Of a DNA stretch of 64,000 bases, positions 62,130-64,000 are shown in pieces. This DNA is from an uncultured Acidobacteriota bacterium (GTDB lineage Bacteria > Acidobacteriota > Terriglobia > Terriglobales > Acidobacteriaceae), in assembly GCA_903873705.1 (NCBI GenBank), contig CAIQPK010000007.1, positions 19,158 through 83,157 on the forward strand, written 5' to 3'. The number at the start of each line of letters is the position of its first letter. Within the stretch, counting starts at the first letter, position 1. Position numbers and translations under genes: made by a program. Below the pieces are notes generated by a model. The model saw only the letters and a program-made list of their open reading frames with translations. It ran no database searches and had not been told where the DNA came from.

Positions 62130-64000
62130 ATGTCTTCGATCGTTCAAAACCTATGGCTGGTGCCCGCTCTGCCGATCCTCGCCGGCGGCGTCATCAGCGT
62201 GCTCAAGCAGCGCCACCGCAAGCTCGCCTGCTCGCTAGCCATCGGTTCCATGGTCATCGGATTCCTCATCTCGCTCGCCGCCTTCGCACACACCCTCACT
62301 GCGAGCAGCGAAGCCAAAGAAGTCTTCAACGTAGGCTGGTTCCAGCTAGGCGACACCTGGCTAAAACTAGGCTGGATGCTCGACCCCATGACCGCCGTCA
62401 TGCTCGTCATGGTCACCTTCGTCGGCTCGCTCATCTTCATCTACTCCGTCGGCTACATGAACGACGACGAAAACTTCACCCGCTTCTTCTGCTTCCTCGC
62501 GCTCTTCGCCGGCGCCATGCTCGGCGTCGTCATCTCGAATTCGCTCCTGCTCCTCTTCATGTGCTGGGAGATCATGGGACTCACCTCCTATCTCCTCATC
62601 GGCTTCTTCTACTTCCGCCCCAGCGCCGCCAAAGCCGCCAAGAAAGCCTTCATCGTCACCCGCATCGGCGACCTAGGCTTCTTCCTCGGCATGGCCTGGC
62701 TCTACTTCCGCACCGGCACCCTGCTCTTCTACGACAACGGCGCTGGCGCCATCGAGCCCTCCGCGCTCACAGCGATGCTCCCCCACACCGCCATCTTCGG
62801 CCTCACCGTCTCCAGCGCCATAGCTCTGCTCATCTTCTGCGGAGCAGCCGGCAAATCCGGCCAGTTCCCGCTCCACACCTGGCTCCCCGACGCGATGGAA
62901 GGCCCCACTCCCGTCAGCGCCCTCATCCACGCCGCAACCATGGTCGCCGCTGGCGTCTTTCTCGTCGCCCGCCTCTATCCCTTGTTTTCCTCAACGTTCA
63001 TCATGATGGACATCTCACCCATCCCGAGCGTCGCCATACAAACCGTCACCTGGATCGGCGCCATCACCGCCCTCTTCGGCTCCCTCGTCGCCGTCGCGCA
63101 GAATGACATCAAGCGCATCCTCGCCTACTCCACCGTCTCCCAGCTCGGCTACATGATGATCGGCCTCGGCGTAGGCGGCCCCTCGGTCGGCATGTTCCAC
63201 CTCGTCACCCACGCCTTCTTCAAAGCTCTTCTCTTCCTCGGAGCAGGCTCAGTCATCCACGGCTGCGCAGGCGAACAGGACATCCGCCACATGGGTGGTC
63301 TGCGCAGGCACATGCCGATCACCTTTCTCACCTATGCAGCAGGCATGCTCGCACTTTGCGGAGTCCCCTTCTTCTTCTCCGGCTTCTGGTCGAAGGACGC
63401 CATCCTCCACGCCTCGCACAACTGGAGCATCTCTCAACTCCCGTTCTACATGGGAGCAATCGGCGCACTCCTCACCGCTTTCTACATGACGCGCCAGGTC
63501 TTCTACGTCTTCGCCGGTAATAATCGCCTGGAAGCGGCCCATGATGCCCATAATTCCACTAACGCGCATCCTGCAACCGGCCATCCGCACGAGAGCCCCG
63601 CTGTCATGACCATCCCGCTCGTGATCCTCGCCGCCTTCGCGGTGCTTCTCGGCTTCATCGGCACACCAGCGTGGCCATGGTTCCAATCCTTTCTCGACGG
63701 CAAGCCAACTGAGTTTAGTTGGGGGGCATTCTTAGAACCTGGCATCATCCCGGTCATGGTCTCCTCATCGCTCCTGGTCTTTCTTGGCATCGGCATGGGC
63801 TGGTATTTCTACGGACGAAAGCCCATCGAATCCGCCGATACCCCTGACGCCGTTGGTCAACTCCAGCCCTCCATCTACAGCGTCCTCAACCACGCCTATT
63901 ACGTCGACGCCCTTTACGACGCGACTCTAATTCGTATGAACACCTGGTGGGCCACAGTCTGCGACTGGCTCGACCGATGGGTCTGGAATGGCGCGGTGCA
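62130..64000 (+). CDS. nuoL: NADH-quinone oxidoreductase subunit L (partial, runs off the window)
   Basis: Antiporter-like proton-pumping subunit. ATG at 62130, 17 bp after nuoK; the frame stays open to the last base (623 complete codons, C-terminus missing). Key features are 'LLLFMCWEIMGLTSYLLIGFFY' with the conserved Glu, 'GKSGQFPLHTWLPDAMEGPTPVSALIHAATMVAAGVFLVARLYP' with the channel Lys (region), and 'VAQNDIKRILAYSTVSQLGYMMIGLG'. A His-rich loop (HDAHNSTNAHPATGHPHE) lies at ~residues 471-488. nuoM and nuoN presumably follow outside the window. Confidence 0.95.
   Translation, partial: MSSIVQNLWLVPALPILAGGVISVLKQRHRKLACSLAIGSMVIGFLISLAAFAHTLTASSEAKEVFNVGWFQLGDTWLKLGWMLDPMTAVMLVMVTFVGSLIFIYSVGYMNDDENFTRFFCFLALFAGAMLGVVISNSLLLLFMCWEIMGLTSYLLIGFFYFRPSAAKAAKKAFIVTRIGDLGFFLGMAWLYFRTGTLLFYDNGAGAIEPSALTAMLPHTAIFGLTVSSAIALLIFCGAAGKSGQFPLHTWLPDAMEGPTPVSALIHAATMVAAGVFLVARLYPLFSSTFIMMDISPIPSVAIQTVTWIGAITALFGSLVAVAQNDIKRILAYSTVSQLGYMMIGLGVGGPSVGMFHLVTHAFFKALLFLGAGSVIHGCAGEQDIRHMGGLRRHMPITFLTYAAGMLALCGVPFFFSGFWSKDAILHASHNWSISQLPFYMGAIGALLTAFYMTRQVFYVFAGNNRLEAAHDAHNSTNAHPATGHPHESPAVMTIPLVILAAFAVLLGFIGTPAWPWFQSFLDGKPTEFSWGAFLEPGIIPVMVSSSLLVFLGIGMGWYFYGRKPIESADTPDAVGQLQPSIYSVLNHAYYVDALYDATLIRMNTWWATVCDWLDRWVWNGAV

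Overview
The window is GC-rich, gene-dense bacterial chromosome with no insertion sequence, phage, plasmid or CRISPR signature. Several features together point to an acidobacterium of the Terriglobia/Acidobacteriaceae type (Terriglobus, Granulicella, Edaphobacter and relatives). They are a very large TonB receptor with an N-terminal carboxypeptidase-regulatory-like domain, PEP-CTERM/PExPT-CTERM sorting tails, glucoamylase-like and GH39 secreted enzymes beside a LacI regulator, a bactofilin, and a nuo cluster ordered A-B-C-D-I-H-J-K-L. The lineage is inferred from gene content; no rRNA is present.

Layout. 1-6.9 kb: bactofilin, then mixed metabolic and membrane genes (GYF-domain membrane protein, VOC, YcxB-like, zinc alcohol dehydrogenase, SPFH, GH13 glucosidase, FmdE). 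6.9-13.7 kb: a small secreted Arg-rich protein, a TonB receptor, gatA-gatC, a DciA-like gene, a glycosyltransferase and a phosphoglycosyl transferase, all on the minus strand. 14.1-24.2 kb: the exopolysaccharide locus, with rfbC on plus and a tightly overlapped minus-strand operon wza-wzz-wzy-fkbH-GT2-GT9-gmhB. A 54-residue PExPT-CTERM protein lies immediately upstream. 24.8-33.5 kb: thioredoxin-like protein and beta-carbonic anhydrase, a glycine-zipper lipoprotein, a frameshifted kbl, an acyltransferase, bifunctional rel and a secreted hydrolase. 33.6-41.4 kb: PEP-CTERM protein, an 839-bp gene-free region with a terminator-like hairpin and an 18-bp perfect palindrome, a Tat-exported PrpD-like protein, a catalase-like protein, NHL, dimeric-barrel and cupin secreted proteins, tRNA-Pro(GGG) and yggX. 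41.5-53.7 kb: ligA and a carbohydrate-uptake locus (glucoamylase-like, GH39, Oar-type receptor, divergent LacI with a perfect operator), an orphan histidine kinase and a histidine phosphatase. 53.8-56.2 kb: dctA and D-tartrate dehydratase. 56.4-64 kb: nuoABCDIHJKL, with nuoL running off the end.

How the genes work together. The exopolysaccharide genes form a nearly complete Wzx/Wzy-type assembly line: priming transferase, glycosyltransferases, polymerase, chain-length protein and outer-membrane export. No flippase or tyrosine kinase is seen. The LacI locus looks like an acidobacterial polysaccharide-utilisation unit. tarD and dctA form an uptake-plus-dehydration module for tartrate. The nuo cluster encodes the membrane arm and quinone-binding part of complex I but not the NADH module (nuoE, F, G). 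It is preceded by a CRP/FNR-type inverted repeat shared with the divergent tartrate operon.
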